Source: Diadophis punctatus similis (lineage: Eukaryota; Chordata; Lepidosauria; Squamata; Dipsadidae). Taken from it: 64,000 bases of DNA. The notes under the pieces were generated by a model. The model saw only the letters and a program-made list of their open reading frames with translations, ran no database searches and was not told the DNA's origin. Shown piece by piece: positions 1 through 14,700 of this stretch; positions within the stretch are counted from its first letter, which is position 1, and each line of letters starts with the position of its first letter. The stretch lies in assembly GCA_023053685.1 (NCBI GenBank), contig JALIGW010000016.1:12220280-12284279 (forward strand), read 5' to 3'. The translations under genes were made by a program, and so were the position numbers.

Positions 1-3000
1 ACATCACCAATGGATTCGGAGCGCATGGGAATCATTGGGACGGTGCTGACTTTTCGAGCCTAACTTATCTACATTTCATAGTAAAATACATGGGGAAATC
101 CCATTGGGAGAAAATCCACTTAGGGTTAGGGTTAGCTCACCATGAATTCAGACAGTAAAACGGACATCACCAATGGATTCAGAGCGCATGGGAATCGTTA
201 GGACGGCACTGACATTTCGAGCCTGACTTTTCTACATTTCTTGGTAAAATACATGGGGAAATCCCATTGGGAGAAAATCCACTTAGGGTTAGGGTTAGGT
301 CACCATGAATTCAGACAGCAAAACGGACATCACCAATGGATTCAGAGCGCATGGGAATCGTTAGGACGGCGCTGACTTTTCAAGTCTGACTTATCTACAT
401 TTCGTAGTAAAATACATGGGGAAATCCCATTGGGAGAAAACCCACTTAGGGTTAGGGTTAGGTCACCATGAATTCAGACAACAAAACGGACATCACCAAT
501 GGATTCAGAGCGCATGGGAATCATTAGGACGGCACTGACTTTTTGAGCCTGACTTATCTACATTTCATAGTAAAATACATGGGGAAATCCCATTAGGAGA
601 AAAACCCACTTAGGGTTAGGGTTAGCTCACCATGAATTCAGATAGCAAAACGGACATCACCAATGGATTCGGAGCGCATGGGAATCATTAGGGCGGTGCT
701 GACTTTTCGAGCCTGACTTATCAACATTTCATAGTAAAATACATGGGGAAATCCCATTAGGAGAAAAACCCACTTAGGGTTAGGGTTAGCTCACCATGAA
801 TTCAGATAGCAAAACGGACATCACCAATGGATTCGGAGCGCATGGGAATCATTAGGGCGGTGCTGACTTTTCGAGCCTGACTTATCAACATTTCATAGTA
901 AAATACATGGGGAAATCCCATTGGGAGAAAATCCACTTAGGGTTAGGGTTAGGTCACCATGAATTCAGACAGCAAAACGGACATCACCAATGGATTCAGA
1001 GCACATGGGAATCATTAGGACGGCGCTGACTTTTTGAGCCTGACTTATCTACATTTCGTAGTAAAATACATGGGGAAATCCCATTAGGAGAAAAACCCAC
1101 TTAGGGTTAGGGTTAGCTCACCATGAATTCAGATAGCAAAACGGACATCACCAATGGATTCGGAGCACATGGGAATAATTAGGGTGGCGCTGACTTTTCG
1201 AGCCTGACTTATCTACATTTCTTGGTAAAATACATGGGGAAATCCTATTAGGAGAAAAACCCACTTAGGATTAGGGTTAGCTCACCATGAATTCAGACAG
1301 TAAAACGGACATCACCAATGGATTCAGAGCGCATGGGAATCGTTAGGACGGCACTGACTTTTCGAGCCTGACTTTTCTACATTTCTTGGTAAAATACATG
1401 GGGAAATCCCATTGGGAGAAAATCCACTTAGGGTTAGGGTTAGGTCACCATGAATTCAGACAGCAAAACGGACATCACCAATGGATTCAGAGCGCATGGG
1501 GATCGTTAGGACGGCGCTGACTTTTCAAGTCTGACTTATCTACATTTCGTAGTAAAATACATGGGGAAATCCCATTGGGAGAAAACCCACTTAGGGTTAG
1601 GGTTAGGTCACCATGAATTCAGACAGCAAAACGGACATCACCAATGGATTCAGAGCGCATGGGAATCATTAGGACGGCGCTGACTTTTTGAGCCTAACTT
1701 ATCTACATTTCGTAGTAAAATACATGGGGAAATCCCATTAGGAGAAAAACCCACTTAGGGTTAGGGTTAGCTCACCATGAATTCAGATAGCAAAACGGAC
1801 ATCACCAATGGATTCGGAGTGCATGGGAATCATTAGGGCGGTGCTGACTTTTCGAGCCTGACTTATCAACATTTCATAGTAAAATACATGGGGAAATCCC
1901 ATTAGGAGAAAAACCCACTTAGGGTTAGGGTTAGCTCACCATGAATTCAGATAGCAAAACGGACATCACCAATGGATTCGGAGCACATGGGAATAATTAG
2001 GGTGGCGCTGACTTTTCGAGCATGACTTATCTACATTTCTTGGTAAAATACATGGGGAAATCCCATTGGGAGAAAATCCACTTAGGGTTAGGGTTAGGTC
2101 ACCATGAATTCAGACAGCAAAACGGACATCACCAATGGATTCGGAGCGCATGGGAATCATTGGGACGGCGCTGACTTTTTGAGCTTGACTTATCTACATT
2201 TCATAGTGAAATACATGGGGAAATCCCATTGGGAGAAAATCCACTTAGGGTTAGGGTTAGGTCACCATGAATTCAGACAGCAAAACGGACATCACCAATG
2301 GATTCGGAGCGCATGGGAATCATTGGGACGGCGCTGACGTTTTGAGCTTGACTTATCTACATTTCATAGTAAAATACATGGGGAAATCCCATTGGGAGAA
2401 AATCCACTTAGGGTTAGGGTTAGCTCACCATGAATTCAGACAGCAAAATGGATATCACCAATGGATTCAGAGCGCATGGGAATCTTTAGGACGGCGCTGA
2501 CTTTTCGAGCCTGACTTATCTACATTTCATAGTAAAATACATGGGGAAATCCCATTGGGAGAAAATCCACTTAGGGTTAGGGTTAGGTCACCATGAATTC
2601 AGACAGCAAAATGGACATCACCAATGGATTCAGAGCGCATGGGAATCGTTAGGACGGCGCTGACTTTTCGAGCCTGACTTATCTACATTTCTTGGTAAAA
2701 TACATGGGAAATCCCATTGGGAGAAAATCCACTTAGGGTTAGGGTTAGCTCACCATGAATTCAGACAGCAAAACGGACATCACCAATGGATTCAGAGCGC
2801 ATGGGAATCGTTAGCACGGCACTGACTTTTCGAGCCTGACTTTTCTACATTTCATAGTAAAATACATGGGGAAATCCCATTGGGAGAAAATCCACTTAGG
2901 GTTAGGGTTAGGTCACCATGAATTCAGACAGCAAAACGGACATCACCAATGGATTCAGAGCGCATGGGAATCGTTAGGACGGCGCTGACTTTTCGAGCCT

Positions 3001-6000
3001 GACTTATCTACATTTCTTGGTAAAATACATGGGGAAATCCCATTGGGAGAAAATCCACTTAGGGTTAGGGTTAGGTCAACATGAATTCAGACAGCAAAAC
3101 GGACATCACCAATGGATTCAGAACGCATGAGAATCATTAGGACGGCGCTGACTTTTTGAGCCTGACTTATCTACATTTCATAGTAAAATACATGGGGAAA
3201 TCCCATTGGAAGAACAACCCACTTAGGGTTAGGGTTAGGTCACCATGAATTCAGACAGAAAAACGGACATCACCAATGGATTCGGAGCGCATGGGAATCA
3301 TTGGGACGGTGCTGACTTTTCGAGCCTAACTTATCTACATTTCATAGTAAAATACATGGGGAAATCCCATTGGGAGAAAATCCACTTAGGGTTAGGGTTA
3401 GCTCACCATGAATTCAGACAGTAAAACGGACATCACCAATGGATTCAGAGCGCATGGGAATCGTTAGGACGGCACTGACATTTCGAGCCTGACTTTTCTA
3501 CATTTCTTGGTAAAATACATGGGGAAATCCCATTGGGAGAAAATCCACTTAGGGTTAGGGTTAGGTCACCATGAATTCAGACAGCAAAACGGACATCACC
3601 AATGGATTCAGAGCGCATGGGAATCGTTAGGACGGCGCTGACTTTTCAAGTCTGACTTATCTACATTTCGTAGTAAAATACATGGGGAAATCCCATTGGG
3701 AGAAAACCCACTTAGGGTTAGGGTTAGGTCACCATGAATTCAGACAACAAAACGGACATCACCAATGGATTCAGAGCGCATGGGAATCATTAGGACGGCA
3801 CTGACTTTTTGAGCCTGACTTATCTACATTTCATAGTAAAATACATGGGGAAATCCCATTAGGAGAAAAACCCACTTAGGGTTAGGGTTAGCTCACCATG
3901 AATTCAGATAGCAAAACGGACATCACCAATGGATTCGGAGCGCATGGGAATCATTAGGGCGGTGCTGACTTTTCGAGCCTGACTTATCAACATTTCATAG
4001 TAAAATACATGGGGAAATCCCATTAGGAGAAAAACCCACTTAGGGTTAGGGTTAGCTCACCATGAATTCAGATAGCAAAACGGACATCACCAATGGATTC
4101 GGAGCGCATGGGAATCATTAGGGCGGTGCTGACTTTTCGAGCCTGACTTATCAACATTTCATAGTAAAATACATGGGGAAATCCCATTGGGAGAAAATCC
4201 ACTTAGGGTTAGGGTTAGGTCACCATGAATTCAGACAGCAAAACGGACATCACCAATGGATTCAGAGCGCATGGGAATCATTAGGACGGCGCTGACTTTT
4301 TGAGCCTGACTTATCTACATTTCGTAGTAAAATACATGGGGAAATCCCATTAGGAGAAAAACCCACTTAGGGTTAGGGTTAGCTCACCATGAATTCAGAT
4401 AGCAAAACGGACATCACCAATGGATTCGGAGCACATGGGAATAATTAGGGTGGCGCTGACTTTTCGAGCCTGACTTATCTACATTTCTTGGTAAAATACA
4501 TGGGGAAATCCTATTAGGAGAAAAACCCACTTAGGATTAGGGTTAGCTCACCATGAATTCAGACAGTAAAACGGACATCACCAATGGATTCAGAGCGCAT
4601 GGGAATCGTTAGGACGGCACTGACTTTTCGAGCCTGACTTTTCTACATTTCTTGGTAAAATACATGGGGAAATCCCATTGGGAGAAAATCCACTTAGGGT
4701 TAGGGTTAGGTCACCATGAATTCAGACAGCAAAACGGACATCACCAATGGATTCAGAGCGCATGGGGATCGTTAGGACGGCGCTGACTTTTCAAGTCTGA
4801 CTTATCTACATTTCGTAGTAAAATACATGGGGAAATCCCATTGGGAGAAAACCCACTTAGGGTTAGGGTTAGGTCACCATGAATTCAGACAGCAAAACGG
4901 ACATCACCAATGGATTCAGAGCGCATGGGAATCATTAGGACGGCGCTGACTTTTTGAGCCTAACTTATCTACATTTCGTAGTAAAATACATGGGGAAATC
5001 CCATTAGGAGAAAAACCCACTTAGGGTTAGGGTTAGCTCACCATGAATTCAGATAGCAAAACGGACATCACCAATGGATTCGGAGTGCATGGGAATCATT
5101 AGGGCGGTGCTGACTTTTCGAGCCTGACTTATCAACATTTCATAGTAAAATACATGGGGAAATCCCATTAGGAGAAAAACCCACTTAGGGTTAGGGTTAG
5201 CTCACCATGAATTCAGATAGCAAAACGGACATCACCAATGGATTCGGAGCACATGGGAATAATTAGGGTGGCGCTGACTTTTCGAGCATGACTTATCTAC
5301 ATTTCTTGGTAAAATACATGGGGAAATCCCATTGGGAGAAAATCCACTTAGGGTTAGGGTTAGGTCACCATGAATTCAGACAGCAAAACGGACATCACCA
5401 ATGGATTCGGAGCGCATGGGAATCATTGGGACGGCGCTGACTTTTTGAGCTTGACTTATCTACATTTCATAGTGAAATACATGGGGAAATCCCATTGGGA
5501 GAAAATCCACTTAGGGTTAGGGTTAGGTCACCATGAATTCAGACAGCAAAACGGACATCACCAATGGATTCGGAGCGCATGGGAATCATTGGGACGGCGC
5601 TGACGTTTTGAGCTTGACTTATCTACATTTCATAGTAAAATACATGGGGAAATCCCATTGGGAGAAAATCCACTTAGGGTTAGGGTTAGCTCACCATGAA
5701 TTCAGACAGCAAAATGGATATCACCAATGGATTCAGAGCGCATGGGAATCTTTAGGACGGCGCTGACTTTTCGAGCCTGACTTATCTACATTTCATAGTA
5801 AAATACATGGGGAAATCCCATTGGGAGAAAATCCACTTAGGGTTAGGGTTAGGTCACCATGAATTCAGACAGCAAAATGGACATCACCAATGGATTCAGA
5901 GCGCATGGGAATCGTTAGGACGGCGCTGACTTTTCGAGCCTGACTTATCTACATTTCTTGGTAAAATACATGGGAAATCCCATTGGGAGAAAATCCACTT

Positions 6001-6340
6001 AGGGTTAGGGTTAGCTCACCATGAATTCAGACAGCAAAACGGACATCACCAATGGATTCAGAGCGCATGGGAATCGTTAGCACGGCACTGACTTTTCGAG
6101 CCTGACTTTTCTACATTTCATAGTAAAATACATGGGGAAATCCCATTGGGAGAAAATCCACTTAGGGTTAGGGTTAGGTCACCATGAATTCAGACAGCAA
6201 AACGGACATCACCAATGGATTCAGAGCGCATGGGAATCGTTAGGACGGCGCTGACTTTTCGAGCCTGACTTATCTACATTTCTTGGTAAAATACATGGGG
6301 AAATCCCATTGGGAGAAAATCCACTTAGGGTTAGGGTTAG
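1..6340 (+). repeat. Higher-order duplication in the satellite, offset 3266 bp
   Basis: Positions 1 to about 3074 recur at 3267 to about 6340 with the same order of variant monomers. Only rare single-base differences were seen, such as GCACATGG near 1001 against GCGCATGG near 4267. The unit is 3266 bp, about 20 monomers. The second copy stops matching near 6340, inside a monomer. Because the first copy begins at the window edge, the true left boundary is unknown. Such low divergence between copies, against larger differences between adjacent monomers, indicates a recent block duplication. Confidence 0.9.
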
Positions 6341-9300
6341 CTCACCATGAATTCAGACAGCAAAACGGACATCACCAATGGATTTGGAGCGCATGGGAAT
6401 CATTGGGACGGTGCTGACTTTTCGAGCCTGACTTATCTACATTTCATAGTAAAATACATGGGGAAATTCCATTGGGAGAAAATCCACTTAGGGTTAGGGT
6501 TAGGTCACCATGAATTCAGACAGCAAAACGGACATCACCAATGGATTCAGAGCGCATGGGAATCGTTAGGACGGTGCTGACTTTTCGAGACATTTCTTGG
6601 TAAAATACATGGGGAAATACCATTGGGAGAAAATCCACTTAGGATTAGGGTTAGCTCACCATGAATTCAGACAGCAAAACGGACATCACCAATGGATTCG
6701 GAGCACATGGGAATTATTAGGGTTGCGCTGACTTTTCGAGCCTGACTTATCTACATTTCTTGGTAAAATACATGGGGAAATCCTATTGGGAGAAAATCCA
6801 CTTAGGGTTAGGGTTAGCTCACCATGAATTCAGACAGCAAAACGGACACCACCAATGGATTCAGAGCGCATGGGAATCATTGGGATGGCGCTGACTTTTC
6901 GAGCCTGACTTTTCTACATTTCATAGTAAAATACATGGGGAAATCCCATTGGGAGAAAATCCACTTAGGGTTAGGGTTAGGTCACCATGAATTCAGACAG
7001 CAAAACGGACATCACCAATGGATTCAGAGCGTATGGGAATCGTTAGCACGGCACTGACTTTTCGAGCCTGACTTTTCTACATTTCTTGGTAAAATACATG
7101 GGGAAATCCCATTGGGAGAAAATCCACTTAGGGTTAGGGTTAGCTCACCATGAATTCAGACAGCAAAACGGACATCACCAATGGATTCAGAGCGCATGGG
7201 AATCATTGGGATGGTGCTGACTTTTCGAGCCTGAGTTTTCTACATTTCATAGTAAAATACATGGGGAAATCCCATTGGGAGAAAATCCACTTAGGGTTAG
7301 GGTTAGGTCACCATGAATTCAGACAGCAAAACGGACATCACCAATCGATTCAGAGCGCATGGGAATCGTTAGTACAGCGCTGACTTTTCGAGTCTGACTT
7401 ATCTACATTTCATAGTAAACTACATGGGGAAATCCCATTGGGAGAAAATCCACTTAGGGTTAGGGTTAGGTCACCATGAATTCAGACAGCAAAACGGACA
7501 TCACCAATCGATTCAGAGCGCATGGGAATCATTAGGGCGGCGCTGACTTTTTGAGCCTGACTTATCAACGTTTCATAGTAAAATACATGGGGAAATCCCA
7601 TTGGGAGAAAATCCACTTAGGGTTAGGGTTAGGTCACCATGAATTCAGACAGCAAAACGGACATCACCAATGGATTCGGAGCGCATGGGAATCATTGGGA
7701 CGGCGCTGACTTTTTAAGCCTGACATATCTACATTTCATAGTAAAATAAATGGGGAAATCCCATTGGGAGAAAATCCACTTAGGGTTAGGGTTAGGTCAC
7801 CATGAATTCAGACAGAAAAACGGACAGCACCAATGGATTCGGAGCGCATGGGAATCATTGGGACGGCGCTGACTTTTCGAGCCTAACTTATCTACATTTC
7901 ATAGTAAAATACATGGGGAAATCCCATTGGGAGAAAATCCACTTAGGGTTAGGGTTAGCTCACCATGAATTCAGACAGCAAAACGGACATCACCAATGGA
8001 TTCAGAGCGCATGGGAATCGTTAGCACGGCGCTGACTTTTCGAGCCTGACTTTTCTACATTTCATAGTAAAATACATGGGGAAATCCCATTGGGAGAAAA
8101 TCCACTTAGGGTTAGGGTTAGGTCACCATGAATTCAGACAGCAAAACGGACATCACCAATGGATTCAGAGCGCATGGGAATCGTTAGGAAGGCGCTGACT
8201 TTTCGAGTCTGACTTATCTACATTTCGTAGTAAAATACATGGGGAAATCCCATTGGGAGAAAATCTACTTAGGGTTAGGGTTAGCTCACCATGAATTCAG
8301 ACAGCAAAACGGACATCACCAATGGATTCGGAGCGCATGGGAATCATTGGGACGGTGCTGACTTTTCGAGCCTGACCTATCTACATTTCATAGTAAAATA
8401 CATGGGGAAATCCCATTGCGAGAAAAACCCACTTAGGGTTAGGGTTAGCTCACCATGAATTCAGACAGCAAAACGGACATCACCAATGGATTCAGAGAGC
8501 ATGGGAATCGTTAGCACGGCACTGACTTTTCGAGCCTGACTTTTCTATATTTCGTAGTAAAATACATGGGGAAATCCCATTGGGAGAAAATCCACTTAGG
8601 GTTAGGGTTAGCTCACCATGAATTCAGATAGCAAAACGGACATCACCAATGGATTCGGAGCGCATGGGAATCATTAGGGCGGCGCTGACTTTTCGAGCCT
8701 GACTTATCAACATTTCATAGTAAAATACATGGGGAAATCCCCTTGGGAGAAAATCCACTTAGGGTTAGGGTTAGGTCACCATGAATACAGACAGCAAAAC
8801 AGACATCACCAATGGATTCGGAGCACATGGGAATAATTAGGGTGGCGCTGACTTTTCGAGTCTGACTTATCTACATTTCGTAGTAAAATACATGGGGAAA
8901 TCCCATTGGGAGAAAATCCACTTAGGGTTAGGGTTAGCTCACCATGAATTCAGACAGCAAAACGGACATCACCAATGGATTCAGAGCGCATGGGAATCAT
9001 TAGGACGGCGCTGACTTCTTGAGCCTGACTTATCTACATTTCATAGTAAAATACATGGGGAAATCCCATTGGGAGAAAAACCCACCCTATTGTTAGGGTT
9101 AGCTCACCATGAATTCAGATAGCAAAACGGACATCACCAATGGATTCGGAGCGCATGGGAATCATTAGGGCGGCGCTGACTTTTCGAGCCTGACTTATCA
9201 ACATTTCATAGTAAAATACATGGGGAAATCCCATTGGGAGAAAATCCACTTAGGGTTAGGGTTAGGTCACCATGAATTCAGACAGCAAAACAGACATCAC

Positions 9301-11756
9301 CAATGGATTCGGAGCACATGGGAATAATTAGGGTGGCGCTGACTTTTCGAGTCTGACTTATCTACATTTCGTAGTAAAATACATGGGGAAATCCCATTGG
9401 GAGAAAATCCACTTAGGGTTAGGGTTAGCTCACCATGAATTCAGACAGCAAAACGGACATCACCAATGGATTCAGAGCGCATGGGAATCATTAGGACGGC
9501 GCTGACTTTTTGAGCCTGACTTATCTACATTTCATAGTAAAATACATGGGGAAATCCCATTGGGAGAAAAACCCACCCTATTGTTAGGGTTAGCTCACCA
9601 TGAATTCAGATAGCAAAACGGACATCACCAATGGATTCGGAGCGCATGGGAATCATTAGGGCGGCGCTGACTTTTCGAGCCTGACTTATCAACATTTCAT
9701 AGTAAAATACATGGGGAAATCCCATTGGGAGAAAATCCACTTAGGGTTAGGGTTAGGTCACCATGAATTCAGACAGCAAAACGGACATCACCAATGGATT
9801 CGGAGCACATGGGAATAATTAGGGTGGCGCTGACTTTTCGAGCCTGACTTATCTACATTTCTTGGTAAAATACATGGGGAAATCCCATTGGGAGAAAATC
9901 CACAGGGTTAGGGTTAGGTCACCATGAATTCAGACAGCAAAACAGACATCACCAATGGATTCGGAGCACATGGGAATCATTAGGACGGCGCTGACTTTTT
10001 GAGCCTGACTTATCTACATTTCGTAGTAAAATACATGGGGAAATCCCATTGGGAGAAAAACCCACCCTATTGTTAGGGTTAGCTCACCATGAATTCAGAT
10101 AGCAAAACGGACATCACCAATGGATTCGGAGCGCATGGGAATCATTAGGGCGGCGCTGACTTTTCGAGCCTGACTTATCAACATTTCATAGTAAAATACA
10201 TGGGGAAATCGCATTGGGAGAAAATCCACTTAGGTTTAGGATTAGCTCACCATGAATTCAGACAGCAAAACGGACATCACCAATGGATTCGCAGCGCATG
10301 GGAATCATTAGGGCGGCACTGACTTTTCGAGTCTGACTTATCTACATTTCGTGGTAAAATACATGGGGAAATCCCATTAGGGAAAAACCCACTTAGGGTT
10401 AGGGTTAGCTCACCATGAATTCAGACAGCAAAACGGACATCACCAATGGATTCAGAGCGCATGGGAATAATTAGGACGGCGCTGACTTTTCAAGCCTGAC
10501 TTTTCTACATTTCATAGTAAAATACATGGGGAAATCCCATTGGGAGAAAATCCACTTAGGATTATGGTTAGCTCACCATGAATTCAGACAGCAAAACGGA
10601 CATCACCAATGGATTCAGAGCGCATGGAAATCTTTAGGGCGGCACTGACTTTTCGAGTCTGACTTATCTACATTTCATAGTAAAATACATGGGGAAATCC
10701 CATTGGGAGAAAATCCACTTAGGGTTAGGGTTAGCTCACCATGAATTCAGACAGCAAAACGGACATCACCAATGGATTCGGAGCGCATGGGAATCATTAG
10801 GGCGGCACTGACTTTTCGAGTCTGACTTATCTACATTTCGTGGTAAAATACATGGGGAAATCCCATTAGGGAAAAACCCACTTAGGGTTAGGGTTAGGTC
10901 ACCATGAATTAAGACAGCAAAATGGACATCACCAATGGATTCAGAGCGCATGGAAATAGTTAAGACGGCACTGACTTTTCGAGCCTGACTTATCAACATT
11001 TCATAGTAAAATACATGGGGAAATCCCATTGGGAAAAAACCCACTTAGGGTTAGGGTTAGCTCACCATGAATTCAGACAGCAAAACGGACATCACCAAGG
11101 GATTCAGAGCGCATGGGAATCATTAGGACGGTGCTGAATTTTCGAGCCTGACTTATCTACATTTCATAGTAAAATACATGGGGAAATCCCATTGGGAGAA
11201 AATCCACTTAGGGTTAGGGTTAGGTCACCATGAATTCAGACAGCAAAACGGACATCACCAATGGATTCGGAGCGCATGGGAATCATTGGGACGGTGCTGA
11301 ATTTTCCATCCTGACTTATCTACATTTCGTAGTAAAATACATGGGGAAATCCCATTGGGAGAAAATCCACTTAGGGTTAGGGTTAGGTCACCATGAATTC
11401 AGACAGCAAAACGGACATCACCAATGGATTCGGAGCGCATGGGAATCATTGGGACAGTGCTGACTTTTCGAGCCTGACTTATCTACATTTCTTGGTAAAA
11501 TACATGGGGAAATCCCATTGGGAGAAAATCCACTTAGGGTTAGGGTTAGGGTTAGGTCACCATGAATTCAGACAGCAAAACGGACATCACCAATGGATTC
11601 AGAGGGCATGGGAATCATTAGGGCGGCACTGATTTTTCGAGTCTGACTTATCAACATTTCATAGTAAAATACATGGGGAAATCGCATTGGGAGAAAAACC
11701 CACTTAGGGTTAGGGTTAGCTCACCATGAATTCAGACAGCAAAACGGACATCACCA

Positions 11757-14700
11757 ATGGATTCAGAGCGCATGGGAATCGTTAGGACTGCGCTAACTTT
11801 TCGAACCTGACTTATCTACATTTCGTAGTAAAATACATGGGGAAATCCCATTGGGAGAAAATCCACTTAGGGTTAAGGTTAGGTCACCATGAATTCAGAC
11901 AGTAAAACGGACATCACCAATGGATTCAGAGCGCATGGGAATCATTAGGGCGGCACTGACTTTTTCGAGTCTGACTTATCAACATTTCGTAGTAAAATAC
12001 ATGGGGAAATCGCATTGGGAGAAAAATCCACTTAGGGTTAGGGTTAGCTCACCATGAATTCAAACAGCAAAACGGACATCACCAATGGATTCAGAGCGCA
12101 TGGGAATCGTTAGGACTGCGCTAACTTTTCGAACCTGACTTATCTACATTTCGTAGTAAAATACATGGGGAAATCCCATTGGGAGAAAATCCACTTTGGG
12201 TTAGGGTTAGGTCACCATGAATTCAGACAGCAAAACGGACATCACCAATGGATTCAGAGCGCATGGGAATCGTTAGGACGGCACTGACTTTTTCGAGTCT
12301 GATTTATCAACATTTGATAGTAAAATACATGGGGAAATCCCATTGGGAGAAAATCCACTTAGGGTTAGGGTTAGGTCACTATGAATTCAGACAGCAAAAC
12401 GGACATCACCAATGGATTCAGAGCGCATGGGAATCGTTAGGACGGCGCTGACTTTTCGAGCCTGACTTTTCTACATTTCATAGTAAAAGACATGGGGAAA
12501 TCCCATTGGGAGAAAATCCACTTAGGGTTAGGGTTAGCTCACCATGAATTCAGACAGCAAAACGGACATCACCAATGGATTCAGAGCGCATGGGAATCGT
12601 TAGGACGGCGCTGACTTTTCGAGCCTGACTTTTCTACATTTCATAGTAAAAGACATGGGGAAATCCCATTGGGAGAAAATCCACTTAGGGTTAGGGTTAG
12701 GTTACCATGAATTCAGACAGCAAAACGGACATCACCAATGGATTCAGAGCGCATGGGAATCGTTAGGACGGTGCTGACTTTTCGAGACATTTCTTGGTAA
12801 AATACATGGGGAAATACCATTGGGAGAAAATCCACTTAGGGTTAGGGTTAGCTCACCATGAATTCAGACAGCAAAACGGACATCACCAATGGATTCGGAG
12901 CACATGGGAATAATTAGGGTGGCGCTGACTTTTCGAGCCTGACTTATCTACATTTCTTGGTAAAATACATGGGGAAATCCTATTGGTAGAAAATCCACTT
13001 AGGGTTAGGGTTAGCTCACCATGAATTCAGACAGCAAAACGGACACCACCAATGGATTCAGAGCGCATGGGAATCATTAGGACGGCGCTGACTTTTCGAG
13101 CCTGACTTATCTACATTTCATAGTAAACTACATGGGGAAATCCCATTGGGAGAAAATCCACTTAGGGTTAGGGTTAGCTCACCATGAATTCAGACAGCAA
13201 AACGGACATCACCAATGGATTCAGAGCGCATGGGAATCATTAGGACGGCGCTGACTTTTTGAGCCTGACTTATCTACATTTCATAGTAAAATACATGGGG
13301 AAATCCCATTGGGAGAAAAACCCACCCTATTGTTAGGGTTAGCTCACCATGAATTCAGATAGCAAAACGGACATCACCAATGGATTCGGAGCGCATGGGA
13401 ATCATTAGGGCGGCGCTGACTTTTTGAGCCTGACTTATCAACATTTCATAGTAAAATACATGGGGAAATCCCATTGGGAGAAAATCCACTTAGGGTTAGG
13501 GTTAGGTCACCATGAATTCAGACAGCAAAACAGACATCACCAATGGATTCGGAGCACATGGGAATAATTAGGGTGGCGCTGACTTTTCGAGTCTGACTTA
13601 TCTACATTTCGTAGTAAAATACATGGGGAAATCCCATTGGGAGAAAATCCACTTAGGGTTAGGGTTAGCTCACCATGAATTCAGACAGCAAAACGGACAT
13701 CACCAATGGATTCAGAGCGCATGGGAATCATTAGGACGGCGCTGACTTTTTGAGCCTGACTTATCTACATTTCGTAGTAAAATACATGGGGAAATCCCAT
13801 TGGGAGAAAAACCCACCCTATTGTTAGGGTTACCTCACCATGAATTCAGATAGCAAAACGGACATCACCAATGGATTCGGAGCACATGGGAATCATTAGG
13901 GCGGCGCTGACTTTTCGAGCCTGACTTATCAACATTTCATAGTAAAATACATGGGGAAATCCCATTGGGAGAAAATCCACTTAGGGTTAGGGTTAGCTCA
14001 CCATGAATTCAGACAGCAAAACGGACATCACCAATGGATTCGGAGCGCATGGGAATCATTAGGGCGGCACTGACTTTTCGAGTCTGACATATCTACATTT
14101 CGTGGTAAAATACATGGGGAAATCCAATTAGGGAAAAACCCACTTAGGGTTAGGGTTAGGTCACCATGAATTAAGACAGCAAAACGGACATCACCAATGG
14201 ATTCAGAGCGCATGGAAATAGTTAAGACGGCACTGACTTTTCGAGCCTGACTTATCAACATTTCATAGTAAAATACATGGGGAAATCCCATTGGGAAAAA
14301 ACCCACTTAGGGTTAGGGTTAGCTCACCATGAATTCAGACAGCAAAACGGACATCACCAATGGATTCAGAGCGCATGGGAATCATTGGGACGGTGCTGAA
14401 TTTTCGAGCCTGACTTATCTACATTTCATAGTAAAATACATGGGGAAATCCCATTGGGAGAAAATCCACTTAGGGTTAGGGTTAGCTCACCATGAATTCA
14501 GACAGCAAAACGGACATCACCAATGGATTCGGAGCGCATGGGAATCATTGGGACGGTGCTGAATTTTCCATCCTGACTTATCTACATTTCGTAGTAAAAT
14601 ACATGGGGAAATCCCATTGGGAGAAAATCCACTTAGGGTTAGGGTTAGGTTACCATGAATTCAGACAGCAAAACGGACATCACCAATGGATTCAGAGCGC

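Noticed and set aside
2104..2500. Overlapping 77-codon open frames with the same peptide (MNSDSKTDITNGF...) here and at some twenty other places in the satellite
   Set aside because: They span about 1.4 monomers and change frame from unit to unit because 163 is not a multiple of three. They appear only where a stop is lost by a point change. No sign of a real gene.
10766..11044. Minus-strand 92-codon open frames in the satellite (also at 14028 and 17921)
   Set aside because: Products of the repeat on the opposite strand; the recurrence follows the block duplications.
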